Source: Deltaproteobacteria bacterium (GTDB lineage: Bacteria; Desulfobacterota; Binatia; Binatales; Binataceae). From it: DNA of 33,782 nt. The position numbers and the translations under genes are program-made. Each line of letters starts with the position of its first letter. Position 1 is the first letter of the stretch. The notes below the pieces were generated by a model that saw only the letters and a program-made list of their open reading frames with translations, did not search any database and was not told where the DNA came from. The stretch lies in the NCBI GenBank assembly GCA_021801125.1, contig JAJYYI010000066.1, positions 1 through 33,782 of the forward strand. Direction: 5' to 3'. Shown here piece after piece: positions 17,961 to 26,372 of the stretch.

Positions 17961-18785
17961 TTAGGAACCCGCTCCCGAGCCGCGCGCAGCCACAGCCATG
18001 TTCCGCGCCTGCGCCGCGCTCTTCTCCGCCGACCCCCTTTGCTCCAACGCATGCTTTATGGCAACGATCCGCACAAGCTTTTCCTTCAGGCTTATATCGG
18101 GATCAGTCAGCACGCTTGCGGCAGCACGCAGATGGCGCGCAAGTTCCTGTGCGCTTGGGTCGGTCTTCGCGATCTCATCAGCCAACCGCACCAGCCGGCG
18201 CGCCTCGCCCTGGTACGGCGACCGCTCAAGGCGCGACACTAAAACCAACGTTCCAAAAAGCAGGCCCGCCGAGGCAAGGCCAAGCAGAGCCGCGCGCGCC
18301 AGCACCCGCAGCTTATTCAGCTGAAACCGCCGCACGGGATCAAAAGAAGCGAGATACTCCGCCACGCGCCGCCAGAGGATCGGAAACAAAGGACTACGCG
18401 CCGCGCCGGCAGAAGCGACCAAACCGGCGAAGGTCAAAATCTCTTGTTGAGCGTTCAGCTCTGCGTCAATTCGCGCGGCCAAATGCTCTAGGTTGTCGGC
18501 CTCATGATAGGCGCACCACGAACGCCAAGCGGCGAAGCCCAGGGCTAGCCCCGCCAGCATCAGAAAGGCGACATGAATGCGGGAAAGCGCGGCTGAACCC
18601 ATCGCGATACCAATTCGCTCTCCTAGGGCCCGGGCTGCGCTCCATTTAAGGGTCAGCGCTAAAAGTGCGGTCAACAGGGACGCGGGCAACCAGGTGAGTA
18701 TCGGCTCAAGTGCGGCAGCCTTGCTCGCGCGCCGGCGCGCCAGGTTGATGATTTCAACTGGATTAGTCACGGGTCGTCGTAACAA
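17961..18785 (-). CDS. Membrane protein of the MoxR operon, ended early by TAA
   Basis: 274 residues from TTG 18785; GTG 18770 is an alternative. There are three hydrophobic segments, at about 29-47, 68-85 and 163-187, with a helical region between (AYHEADNLEHLAARIDAEL, a coiled-coil-like stretch). A charged region then ends in GSGAGS just before TAA. It starts 5 nt after the mltG stop, in the operon order mltG, this gene, moxR. The same frame stays open downstream for 230 codons, so the intact gene probably covered 17268-18785 and about 505 residues. No named domain is recognised; the layout (membrane helices, helical part, low-complexity tail) suggests a scaffold for the MoxR/vWA complex. 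Confidence 0.65.
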   Translation of the reverse strand: MLRRPVTNPVEIINLARRRASKAAALEPILTWLPASLLTALLALTLKWSAARALGERIGIAMGSAALSRIHVAFLMLAGLALGFAAWRSWCAYHEADNLEHLAARIDAELNAQQEILTFAGLVASAGAARSPLFPILWRRVAEYLASFDPVRRFQLNKLRVLARAALLGLASAGLLFGTLVLVSRLERSPYQGEARRLVRLADEIAKTDPSAQELARHLRAAASVLTDPDISLKEKLVRIVAIKHALEQRGSAEKSAAQARNMAVAARGSGAGS

Positions 18786-18790
18786 CGCGC

Positions 18791-19861
18791 CTAACGCGTC
18801 GCCGTGACTGGCACTCGCCGGACGGGTGCGGCATGTTTCGACCCCGCCTGGGCGCGGTTATGCGTGGCCGCCGCCTTGCGCAGCGCGGCAATTGCACGTT
18901 GATGCTCGGCGAGCGATCGCGAGAAAACGTGCGTGCCATCATTACGCGCCACAAAGTAAAGATACTCGGTATGCGCAGGATACAGCGCCGCCATGATCGC
19001 CGCCAACCCGGGGTTGGCTATCGGCCCCGGCGGCAGGCCGGCGAAATCATAGGTATTAAAGGCCGACGGCGTATGTACCGCCTCGTAGGGCGACCGAACC
19101 ACGCCGTCGCGGTCATATTCAGCCGTCGGATCCGACTGGAGCGGCATGCCCAGACGTAGGCGATTATAAAACACGCCTGCTATCAGCGGCCGTTCCGGGG
19201 CGAGCGCCGCTTCCTTCTCGACCATCGAGGCCAGGGTGACCATCTGATGGGTCGTGATTCCGAGCGCGAACTCGCGCTCCTCCACCGCAGGCGTCAGGAT
19301 CGAATAGAAGCGCTCCAGCATCGCGGCGACGATCTGGTCAGGCTTGACGGTAGGGGAAAAACGATACGTCGCCGGGAAAAGATACCCCTCGGCGCCCGTC
19401 GGTTTTAACTGCAGCGACTCGACGATCTCACCGGCGGTGGCGGCCTTGACGAAATCGTCGGCGCAAACCAGATGCGCTCGTTCAAGCCGCTCGGCTATCT
19501 GCCGCACCGTGAACCCCTCGGGAATCGCGATTACTAACTCTATCGACTGCCCCTTGGCGATATGGGTTAGCACTTCATCGATTCGCTCGCCGCCGGAGAA
19601 CGCATATTCACCGGGTTTGAGCAGCCGATCCAGGCCGCTAAGCGTGGCGTAAGCCATGGTCAGCCAACTGCTGCGAACCACGTGCGCCCGCTTAAGTTTC
19701 AGCGCGATCGACCTAAGCGAGTCGCCCGGTTTAATCGAGACGGTTCGCGGGTGCTCGAGCGGCGCGGGCGGCACAAACCATAGAAAGACGACAGAGGCGA
19801 CGCACAGTGAAACCCCAACCAGGCATAGCGCGATCGTCAGGCGTAGCGAGAAACGGCGCAT
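18791..19861 (-). CDS. mltG: Endolytic murein transglycosylase MltG
   Basis: 356 residues, the normal MltG length. There is an N-terminal membrane anchor at about 8-30. A LysM-like part follows (VSIKPGDSLRSIALKLKRA at 41-59), then the YceG catalytic domain. The catalytic glutamate is Glu215 in ASMVEKEAAL, matching Glu218 of E. coli MltG. Also typical are GVFYNRLRLGMPLQSDPT, NTYDFAGLPPGPIANPG and YLYFVARNDGTHVFSRSL. MltG cuts nascent glycan strands in the periplasm to end their elongation. It lies downstream of ruvX on the same strand, about 220 bp away. Confidence 0.95.
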   Translation of the reverse strand: MRRFSLRLTIALCLVGVSLCVASVVFLWFVPPAPLEHPRTVSIKPGDSLRSIALKLKRAHVVRSSWLTMAYATLSGLDRLLKPGEYAFSGGERIDEVLTHIAKGQSIELVIAIPEGFTVRQIAERLERAHLVCADDFVKAATAGEIVESLQLKPTGAEGYLFPATYRFSPTVKPDQIVAAMLERFYSILTPAVEEREFALGITTHQMVTLASMVEKEAALAPERPLIAGVFYNRLRLGMPLQSDPTAEYDRDGVVRSPYEAVHTPSAFNTYDFAGLPPGPIANPGLAAIMAALYPAHTEYLYFVARNDGTHVFSRSLAEHQRAIAALRKAAATHNRAQAGSKHAAPVRRVPVTATR

Positions 19862-20082
19862 TTATAAACAATCTATCCTGCCGGGTGGCTCAAACAGCCC
19901 AATTGACGCGCAACATTTCACGACTGCGGCTTAATCGCAACATCACCGGCAAGATTCCCATCGACAACCGCGACCGTATACGCACCGATCCCCGAAGCCT
20001 CATTGCGGCCTCGGCCCGAAGCCACTGCCGCCATTTCGCCGATAAAAGCACCGGCAACGGCCCTATTGCCTATCAAACCTAG

Positions 20083-20610
20083 CTAAGCGCCGGCTTGCGA
20101 GCGAAAGGCAAGCCAGCCCTCCAGAATAACCACCGCCGCCAGCGCGTCCACGTTAGCGCGCCGGCGCGACCGGCTGCGGTAGCCAACCTTAAGCCGCTCT
20201 CTCGCCTCAAAGGTGGTGAGCCGCTCGTCATGCATCTCGACCGGTATATCCAGCGTTTGCGACAGATGCTCGGCGAAGCGGCGCGCCGAGCGGGCCGAGG
20301 GGCCCTCGGTGCCGTCGAAGTTCAACGGCAATCCGACGACAACCCGACCAGCGTCGCGCTCGGCAACCATAGCCTCAAGCGCCTGCAGATCCTGCGTCTG
20401 CGAGCGCCGGACGACGACTCCGACAGGATATATTCCTATACCCAGCGGATCGGTGGCTGCGACGCCGATCCGGCGCCGGCCGAAATCTAGACCTACCACG
20501 ACCGGTCGATCGCTGCGGCGCGAGTTGCTTTCCCCTTGGCGCACCACCTCCGGACTTTCGACGTCGTTTACGCCCTGCAAGCGCCTCATATAGACACTAA
20601 ACCTTATCAT
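20083..20610 (-). CDS. ruvX: Holliday junction resolvase-like RuvX (YqgF)
   Basis: RNase H-fold nuclease with the family motifs GLDFGRRRIGVAATDPLG, VVVGLPLNFDGTEG and HDERLTTFEA. The Asp in GLDFG and the Asp-Glu pair in HDERL are the expected metal ligands. The protein is involved in Holliday junction processing or 16S rRNA maturation. The ORF from ATG 20610 gives 175 residues with about 38 residues before the GLDFG motif, longer than the usual 3-10, so the true start may be further in, for example a GTG near 20547. It is followed by mltG; yqgF and mltG are neighbours in many genomes. Confidence 0.92.
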   Translation of the reverse strand: MIRFSVYMRRLQGVNDVESPEVVRQGESNSRRSDRPVVVGLDFGRRRIGVAATDPLGIGIYPVGVVVRRSQTQDLQALEAMVAERDAGRVVVGLPLNFDGTEGPSARSARRFAEHLSQTLDIPVEMHDERLTTFEARERLKVGYRSRSRRRANVDALAAVVILEGWLAFRSQAGA

Positions 20611-20954
20611 GTCGCCGCCGGCTCACCCACCGCGCGGCCTCATGCTCCCGCCGCCTACGAGACGGCCGCTGTCAGGAGACGCCTCTGCGCGCAAAGCGTC
20701 GGCTGGAAAGCACGGCTTGACGCATCAGGGGGGCTGCAACGGCGGCGGTTTAAGTCTCGGCGCGCGTGCGCTATTCTTCTTAGGAGAGGCAAGTGAATCG
20801 CGCAGCTCAGCTTATAAGCGACCGAGCATGAATTAGCCGACATACTTCCGAGACCGAGTGCAGACACGTTAGTACGGGGATCCGCGGCCCACACTTTTAG
20901 CGCACTCCGATAGACAGCGCCGCAAACCTCTGGTAACTAGAGCGACAACCCTAA
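20611..20954. other. Divergent intergenic region between ruvX and the fur operon
   Basis: This 344-bp region separates minus-strand ruvX from a plus-strand gene and should hold promoters for both. I see no confident sigma-70 pair. The notable element is a short plus-strand ORF at 20793-20831 with a strong ribosome site. Longer ORFs here are biased in composition and have no recognisable homology. Confidence 0.5.
20793..20831 (+). CDS. Possible 12-codon leader peptide ORF
   Basis: A strong Shine-Dalgarno stretch TAGGAGAGG (20781-20789) lies 3 nt before GTG 20793, which opens a 12-codon ORF (starting MNRAAQL) ending at TGA 20829. It lies 124 bp before the next plus-strand gene. It could be a leader peptide or the relic of a gene start; there is no evidence of function. 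Confidence 0.2.
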   Translation: MNRAAQLISDRA

Positions 20955-21254
20955 ATGGCGATGACGGCATCGAAGGCAAAAGCAAATTCCTCGATGCAGG
21001 TTTTGGACGAGTTGGTCGAGGTTGCCAAGCGCTGTGGCATAACTGTGCGACGCGAACGCCTGCTGCGCGAGATAGGTTATCGGGCGCGCAGCGGCGCCTG
21101 CCGGCTCAAAGAGAAGAACTACGTAATTCTAGACCGTGAGCAAAGCTCGGTGGAACAGCTAGAGGCCCTCGCCGACATCCTGCGCGAACATCCTGTACAG
21201 GGCTTGGAGCTATCGGCACGCGCCAGGCGCCTGTTGGGACTTAGCCAGGAGTAG
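20955..21254 (+). CDS. Small conserved hypothetical protein upstream of fur
   Basis: 99 residues, soluble, with no signal peptide. The core from about residue 14 on has LDELVEVAKRCGITVRRE, then SGACRLKEKNYVILDRE and a helical end with VEQLEALADILREH. I recall similar small proteins of Desulfobacterota-like bacteria with a consensus of the kind sGgLCrlrGk.vvilnk. No function is known to me. The first 13 residues are low complexity, and Met14 (20994) is a possible start; neither has a clear ribosome site. It is followed by fur after 16 nt, so the two are probably co-transcribed. Confidence 0.7.
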   Translation: MAMTASKAKANSSMQVLDELVEVAKRCGITVRRERLLREIGYRARSGACRLKEKNYVILDREQSSVEQLEALADILREHPVQGLELSARARRLLGLSQE

Positions 21255-21270
21255 CAGCGTCAGTGAAGCA

Positions 21271-21774
21271 ATGAGTCACCGGCGAGAGACCCTGGTCCTT
21301 GAATACCCCGCGCACGAGTTGTCAGGCCGACCCAGCCCCGAGCAATGGCTTGAGACGTTTCACGCTCGGCTCAAGGAGCGGGGTCTTAAGTCCACAGCGC
21401 AGCGCGATGAGATCGCGAAGGCGTTTTATCGGATGGGCCGGCACGTGAGCGCGGAAGAACTTTACGGCGAGGTCAAACAGTCGAACTCACACGTCGGCTA
21501 TGCGACGATCTACCGCACGCTGAAGCTGCTCAAGGAGTGCGAGCTGGTCTCGGAACGGCACTTCGACGAAGGCCAGGCGCGTTACGAAGTGTTCGGCGAG
21601 CGCCATCACGACCATTTTATATGCGAGCGGTGCGGGCGAATCATCGAGTTCGAAAGCACGCAGATCGAGCGGCTTCAACAAGCGATCGCACACGAGATCG
21701 GCGCCACGCTAACGCGGCATAAGGTAGAATTGTACGGGTTTTGCCGCGATTGTCGCGGGACCGAAAACAAGTGA
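21271..21774 (+). CDS. fur: Fur family transcriptional regulator
   Basis: 167 residues. The winged-helix domain has LKSTAQRDEIAKAFY at 39-53 and the recognition helix VGYATIYRTLKLL at 75-87. The metal-binding part HHDHFICERCG is at 112-122, and the second cysteine pair CRDC at 158-161, together forming the structural zinc site. Fur members repress genes when loaded with iron, zinc or, for PerR types, respond to peroxide. His/Asp residues at the regulatory site fit Fur or PerR. There is an N-terminal extension of about 25 residues before the domain. It lies in a plus-strand series with the preceding small gene and the following acyltransferase. Confidence 0.92.
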   Translation: MSHRRETLVLEYPAHELSGRPSPEQWLETFHARLKERGLKSTAQRDEIAKAFYRMGRHVSAEELYGEVKQSNSHVGYATIYRTLKLLKECELVSERHFDEGQARYEVFGERHHDHFICERCGRIIEFESTQIERLQQAIAHEIGATLTRHKVELYGFCRDCRGTENK

Positions 21775-21861
21775 AAGTCGTAGTCGATTCGATGGTCGCG
21801 CGCGATTGCATTCAGCAAGCTCGTTCCTCGTTCATGCCGGTGACGGTGGTGGAGGTGTGTG

Positions 21862-22959
21862 ATGAGCGTGGAAGGCACGACAGGTGCGATGAACGCCTTT
21901 AGTTCTCAAAGCTCCCAGCAGGCAAGCGCGCCGCTCAAAGCCGACGGGCTGCCCCGACCATCATCATTGCGCAGGGCGCCGCAGGTTGAGCGCAACGGGG
22001 GTTCTGCGACCGGCGACCCGTCGCCTGTAGTCGAACTGGACCTGAAGCTCTGGGAGCGGATCCTCTTCTACTGCATGGTAGGGGTCCTGCACGCCATCAG
22101 CCTGCTGCCTGACTTCCTGTTGTGGCGACTGGGAGAACTCGGCGGCAAGCTTGCGTATATCCTCGACAGCCGCCACGTGAAGATCGGTCTTATTAACCTG
22201 AAAATCGCCTTTCCAGAGCGTTCAGAAGAGCAGCGCCGGCAGATCCTAAAAGCCTCCTACATCAATCTCGGACGCGGGGCAGCGGAGTATATCAGGCTGG
22301 GAGGCTTCTTTTATCGGCGTCTTTTGCAGCGCGTGCGCTACGAGCGTTTCGAATACTGGGAAGAACTCAAGGCCCGTTACCCCGGCCGCGGGCTGATTAT
22401 CATTTCTGCGCACTTCGGCAACTTCGAGCTGTTGCCCGCCGCCCATGCGATGCATGGCTATCAGATTGGCCTTGTCCATCACACGCAGCGCTTTCATGCC
22501 GGCGACGCTTTGACCACCTTCGTGCGCCGTCGGTTAGGCGTTGAGTTGTTCCGCAAACATTCCGCGGCGCGCGCCGTGTTGAAAGCGCTGAAGGACGGCA
22601 AGCTCGTCGGCGTGTCCTTCGATCAGAACGCCAAGCGCAGCGAGGCGATTTTCGTGCCGTTTTTCGGCGAACTTGCGGCCACTTCGCGAGCTCTGGCGCG
22701 ATTGGTCTCGATGGCGCGAGTGCCTGTGGTGCCGGTGTTCATCCTGCGCGAGGAAAACCCTCGCAACCATCGCATCATAATCCTGGAGGAAATTCCGATT
22801 CAGCGCACCGCTGACGCCGAGGCTGATATCACAGTCAACACGACGCGCTTCGTGCGCGCGATCGAGGAGACCGTGCGGCGCTATCCAGAGCAGTTCCTCT
22901 GGACCCATCGACGCTATCGCACGCGGCCACGAGGCGCCGCGAAAATTTATGACGATTGA
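21862..22959 (+). CDS. Lysophospholipid/lipid A acyltransferase (LpxL/HtrB family)
   Basis: 365 residues from ATG 21862, chosen because GGAGG (21851-21855) lies 6 nt upstream; GTG 21859 is the alternative. About 58 N-terminal residues are variable, then come a membrane segment (near 68-87) and the LpxL-like domain. The catalytic motif HFGNFE (His about 184, Glu about 189) fits the HX4D/E rule, followed by VSFDQNAKRSEAIFVPFFGE, which is typical for the family, and WTHRRYRTRP at the end. Members transfer acyl chains to lipid A precursors or related lipids at the inner membrane. Its 3' end overlaps the convergent protease gene by 13 nt. Confidence 0.9.
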   Translation: MSVEGTTGAMNAFSSQSSQQASAPLKADGLPRPSSLRRAPQVERNGGSATGDPSPVVELDLKLWERILFYCMVGVLHAISLLPDFLLWRLGELGGKLAYILDSRHVKIGLINLKIAFPERSEEQRRQILKASYINLGRGAAEYIRLGGFFYRRLLQRVRYERFEYWEELKARYPGRGLIIISAHFGNFELLPAAHAMHGYQIGLVHHTQRFHAGDALTTFVRRRLGVELFRKHSAARAVLKALKDGKLVGVSFDQNAKRSEAIFVPFFGELAATSRALARLVSMARVPVVPVFILREENPRNHRIIILEEIPIQRTADAEADITVNTTRFVRAIEETVRRYPEQFLWTHRRYRTRPRGAAKIYDD

Positions 22960-23870
22960 TGCCGGCGCGGAGTTCCGCCACTAAGCGGGCCGATCGCCAG
23001 AAGTATCGCGAGCAATAATCCCCAGGCCGTAACACCGCTCACCAGCGGCGGCCAGCCGTATCCCACGACCCATCCCGCGGAATCACCAGGCGCGACGACA
23101 AGGTAGCGCCACGATTTCAGCCCGAACACCAAAGCGGCGTGAAGGCCGAGCGAGAAGTACACCGTACCTGTCCTCTGGAATGCCAGGCCGAGGACGAGGC
23201 CCAGCAAGGACAAGCCGACAAAGCCGGCAAGCGCCTGCGCGCGCAGGAGCGTGCCCAAGCCGTAGGCAAGGTTGCGCAGGCCCGCCCCCATGTCCAGGCG
23301 GTTTAGCTCGAATCGGCTCCGCGACCTGACCAGATGCGCGGCGGCGTAGACGGCCGCGCTGGCGATAAGGGCCGACGGCGCACCCAACCCCTCTTGAAGT
23401 CCGTCGAGGAGCAGTGCGCGAAAAAAGCCTTCCTCGATTACCCCCACGGCGACGCCCGTGGCCAGTGCCGACGGCGCATGGGTCAGCATTGCACGGAGGT
23501 CGGCTCTCACGATCAGGTTTTGCGTTGCGGCAAGCGCCCATAACATCGCGACCCCCAGCAGTCCGAGACCCAAGCCGCGCAGCGCCCGGGTGAGATTCGC
23601 ACGCGGGGATGCAAAGCCGCGCTCAAGACGCGCGGCGAGCTTGAGTCGGCGCCGTTGCCAGAGCAATCCCCAGACCAGCGCCGCCATCGCCGCGCGGTCA
23701 AAGATGCGCGAGAAGGGGAAGTGAAAGCCGAGGCGGCTTACGCCGAGAGCCAGCGGCGGCGCCAGCAGAACAGTTGCCAGCGCAGCGCCCGCAACCAAGA
23801 GCACGAAAGTTGCGGCGAACGTCCTGGAACGGCAGGCCCCATCCCCGCGCGCATTCGAGGACGTCATCAC
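22947..23870 (-). CDS. CPBP family intramembrane glutamic endopeptidase (CAAX protease-like)
   Basis: 307 residues with about eight hydrophobic segments. The CPBP motif EEGFFR is at 146-151, followed by AAHL and GLHAALVFGLKSWRY, which supply the histidines expected of the family (Abi/Rce1-like). The substrate is unknown; bacterial members take part in peptide maturation or signal processing. The ATG overlaps the stop of the upstream SDR gene by 4 nt, so the two are translationally coupled. The end overlaps the convergent acyltransferase by 13 nt. Confidence 0.87.
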   Translation of the reverse strand: MMTSSNARGDGACRSRTFAATFVLLVAGAALATVLLAPPLALGVSRLGFHFPFSRIFDRAAMAALVWGLLWQRRRLKLAARLERGFASPRANLTRALRGLGLGLLGVAMLWALAATQNLIVRADLRAMLTHAPSALATGVAVGVIEEGFFRALLLDGLQEGLGAPSALIASAAVYAAAHLVRSRSRFELNRLDMGAGLRNLAYGLGTLLRAQALAGFVGLSLLGLVLGLAFQRTGTVYFSLGLHAALVFGLKSWRYLVVAPGDSAGWVVGYGWPPLVSGVTAWGLLLAILLAIGPLSGGTPRRHQSS

Positions 23871-24610
23871 GAGCGCTTTCCGCCGGGGCCAACCGGACCC
23901 ATCGGGTCGTACAGCGGCTCCAAAATGATTTCGAGCGGGCAGGCACCGGCTGGCGCGTCGAGAATCTGCATCACGGCAGCGGCAACATCTTCGGGCGCAA
24001 GCATACGCCCTCTATCCAGCGCCCGGTTCGGCGGGATTAAAGACGTGTTCACGAGCCCAGGTATGATGGCTGAAACCTTGATGCCGTACGATCTGAGTTC
24101 GGCAAACGTCGCGCGCGTGAATGCGATCAGTCCCGCTTTGGCGGCCGCATAGATCGCCTCTCTGGCGGGAGCCTTGAGCGCGGCGACGGAGGCGACGCTG
24201 ACGATCGTGCCGCCCTGGCCAAGCCGGATCATTTCGCGTGCAGCAATTCGGGTGAGCGAGATAGGTGCGCGAAGATTCAATGCCAACATGCGGTCTAACT
24301 CGCCCTCGCTAACGTCTACCAACACCTTTCGCGCCGTTGCCCAGCCGGCGTTATTCACGAGCATATCGATGCGCCCGAAACGCCGGATCACCGCGCCGGC
24401 CAGCTCGTTGGGACCTTCAGCACGGGCGAGGTCCACAGGAAAGACGAGAACTCGGTCCGGAGCAAGCTTGGCTAGACTGCAGGTCTGCTCAAGCTCTGCG
24501 GACGTGCGCGCGGCCAGGCAAAGATTCATATCGCGGCGCGCCAGCGCTAACGCGATCGCGCGACCGATTCCGCGCCCGGCTCCGGTGATAATTGCTACCT
24601 GCTCGCTCAC
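23867..24610 (-). CDS. SDR family oxidoreductase
   Basis: 247 residues. The nucleotide motif TGAGRGIG is at 9-16, NNAG at 86-89, the catalytic Ser at about 141, and Tyr154/Lys158 in YAAAK. The end, ACPLEIILEPLYDPMGP, replaces the usual ITGQ..vDGG and is typical of SDRs that are not FabG. The substrate is unknown. It is the first gene of a two-gene operon with the CPBP protease. Its start region faces the phosphomannomutase gene about 400 bp away. Confidence 0.9.
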   Translation of the reverse strand: MSEQVAIITGAGRGIGRAIALALARRDMNLCLAARTSAELEQTCSLAKLAPDRVLVFPVDLARAEGPNELAGAVIRRFGRIDMLVNNAGWATARKVLVDVSEGELDRMLALNLRAPISLTRIAAREMIRLGQGGTIVSVASVAALKAPAREAIYAAAKAGLIAFTRATFAELRSYGIKVSAIIPGLVNTSLIPPNRALDRGRMLAPEDVAAAVMQILDAPAGACPLEIILEPLYDPMGPVGPGGKRS

Positions 24611-25011
24611 TTGGCTTCCGTGAGAGTGTCCGTTTAGCAGATTTCGCTCGAATTGAGGACGTCATTGTCCGGGCGGCTATATTGCCGCAGGGTCGCGCGT
24701 AGAGCGCACAACTCGCTTCCTCTCGCTTTCTCGCGTGCCACGCAGGCTCAGCTGCCTCTTTTCGATCGACGCGCTCACCGTAGCCGGCAACGCTATATGG
24801 GCCGGCGCCGGCGTCATTCTCCGGCGTCACACGCTTTTTTCCGTTCGTAACGCGCCCTTCTCTTGTTCCCTGCCGCGCCACGAGGCGAGCGAACAGCGCG
24901 CGCGCCCACGCCGGCCGCCCAAAGTGGCAATCTCGGCCGCTGCTGGTTAGGATAAGGCAAAGTTCGTTTCCATCTAAGCGGTAAGGCGACCTCCAGACTA
25001 ATGAGCGCAAA
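24611..25011. other. Divergent intergenic region before the GDP-mannose genes
   Basis: A 401-bp stretch between diverging genes. Both promoters should lie here. A weak plus-strand sigma-70-like pair, TGGCAA and TAGGAT with 17 bp between (about 24925-24953), is the best I see. ORFs crossing the region have Arg/Ser-rich composition and no homology. Confidence 0.45.
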
Positions 25012-26367
25012 ATGAATCCCGAAGTTTTCCGCGAGTATGACATCCGTGGCGTCGTCGAGCGAGATTTCGATGACCGCTTCGTAACCGATTTGGGGCGCGC
25101 GTTCGGCACGATGTTGCAGCGTGCAGGCTGCCGCACGATTACGCTGGGCCGCGACTGTCGCCTTTCTTCAGATCGCTTGCATGGGCTATTGCTCGACGGC
25201 CTGCTGCGGACCAGCATCAACGTGATCGACATCGCCGTCGTCCCCACCCCGCTGCTCTATTTCTCGGTCGCGCAGTGGAATGTGGACGGGGGCGTGATGA
25301 TAACCGGCAGCCACAACCCGCCTGAATACAACGGCTTTAAGCTCGGCATCGGCCCGTCGACTATTTACGGTGCGCGAATTCAGGAATTGCGCCATATGAT
25401 CGAGCGCGAGGATTTCGTCGCGTCCCCCGCACACGGCCGCGTTGTTACACGAGCGATCTTGCCCGAGTACCAGGAACTCATCAGAAGCCAGTTCAACTTT
25501 AAGCCGGGACTCAAGGTCGCGGTCGACGGCGGGAACGGATGCGGCGGGGCCGTCGCGGCGCCGCTGATGCGCGAGTTGGGAATTGAAACCGTCGAGATGT
25601 TTATCGAGATGGACGGGCGCTTCCCGCATCATCACCCGGACCCGACGATCGAGGACAACATGCGGGATTTGATCAAGACGGTCGTGAGCAGCCGAGCGCG
25701 CGTCGGCATCGCTTATGACGGTGACGCAGATCGCTTGGGCGCCGTGGACGAGACCGGACGCATCGTATGGGCCGACGAAATGATCGTGCTCTTTAGCCGC
25801 GTTATTCTCAAGCGGCAACCCGGCGCGACGATAATCGGCGACGTCAAATGCTCGCAGCGCATGTACGACGACATCGCGCGGCGCGGCGGGCGCGCGATCA
25901 TGTGGAAGACCGGCCATTCGTTGATCCGCAGCAAGCTTAGAGAAGAACGCGCCGCTTTTGCCGGCGAGATGAGCGGGCATCTGTTTTTTGCCGACCGCTA
26001 CCACGGCTTCGACGACGCAATCTACGCCTCATTTCGGCTACTCGAAATAATCAACACCGAGGGCAAGGGACTCGGCGCGTTGCTCGCCGATTTGCCCAAG
26101 GCGTCGGCGACACCCGAGATCCGCGTCGACTGCCCCGACGAGCGAAAGTTCGAGATCGTGCGGGCCATCGCAACCGAATTTCGCGTCGACCATGAAGTCA
26201 TCGAAGTTGACGGCGTGCGCGTGAAATTTCCCGAGGGATGGGGATTGCTGCGCGCGTCGAATACCCAGCCTGCGCTAGTGATGCGCTTCGAGGCGCGCAA
26301 CGAGGCCGCCCTCGCGGCCATCCGCACCCAATTCGAAAATAAGCTTAAGCCGTACGGCGTCGTCTGA
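25012..26367 (+). CDS. manB: Phosphomannomutase/phosphoglucomutase
   Basis: 451 residues, the normal length for the alpha-D-phosphohexomutase family. The phosphoserine loop is TGSHNPPEYNG with Ser100; the metal loop DGDADR is at 235-240; the sugar-binding loop is GEMSGH near 322; and the phosphate-binding loop RASNTQPALVMRFE is near the end. It converts mannose-6-phosphate (or glucose-6-phosphate) to the 1-phosphate. The next gene, 5 nt downstream, uses mannose-1-phosphate, which supports the mannose role, as in AlgC/ManB. A four-codon ORF, ATGAGCGCAAAATGA, overlaps the start; I consider it chance. Confidence 0.93.
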   Translation: MNPEVFREYDIRGVVERDFDDRFVTDLGRAFGTMLQRAGCRTITLGRDCRLSSDRLHGLLLDGLLRTSINVIDIAVVPTPLLYFSVAQWNVDGGVMITGSHNPPEYNGFKLGIGPSTIYGARIQELRHMIEREDFVASPAHGRVVTRAILPEYQELIRSQFNFKPGLKVAVDGGNGCGGAVAAPLMRELGIETVEMFIEMDGRFPHHHPDPTIEDNMRDLIKTVVSSRARVGIAYDGDADRLGAVDETGRIVWADEMIVLFSRVILKRQPGATIIGDVKCSQRMYDDIARRGGRAIMWKTGHSLIRSKLREERAAFAGEMSGHLFFADRYHGFDDAIYASFRLLEIINTEGKGLGALLADLPKASATPEIRVDCPDERKFEIVRAIATEFRVDHEVIEVDGVRVKFPEGWGLLRASNTQPALVMRFEARNEAALAAIRTQFENKLKPYGVV

Positions 26368-26372
26368 ACGTT

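Noticed and set aside
21772-21903. 43-codon GTG ORF overlapping the end of fur
   Set aside because: No ribosome site, and it overlaps the well-supported acyltransferase start.
23867-24610. SDR as the hydroxypropyl-coenzyme M dehydrogenase of an epoxide pathway
   Set aside because: It is coupled to a CPBP protease gene far from the coenzyme M-like operon, and I see no sulfonate-binding pattern that I can defend. The same holds for the SDR at 40-813.
24489-25247. 252-codon minus-strand ORF across the SDR start and the phosphomannomutase start
   Set aside because: It shadows two genes with clear motifs and has a Ser/Arg-rich composition.
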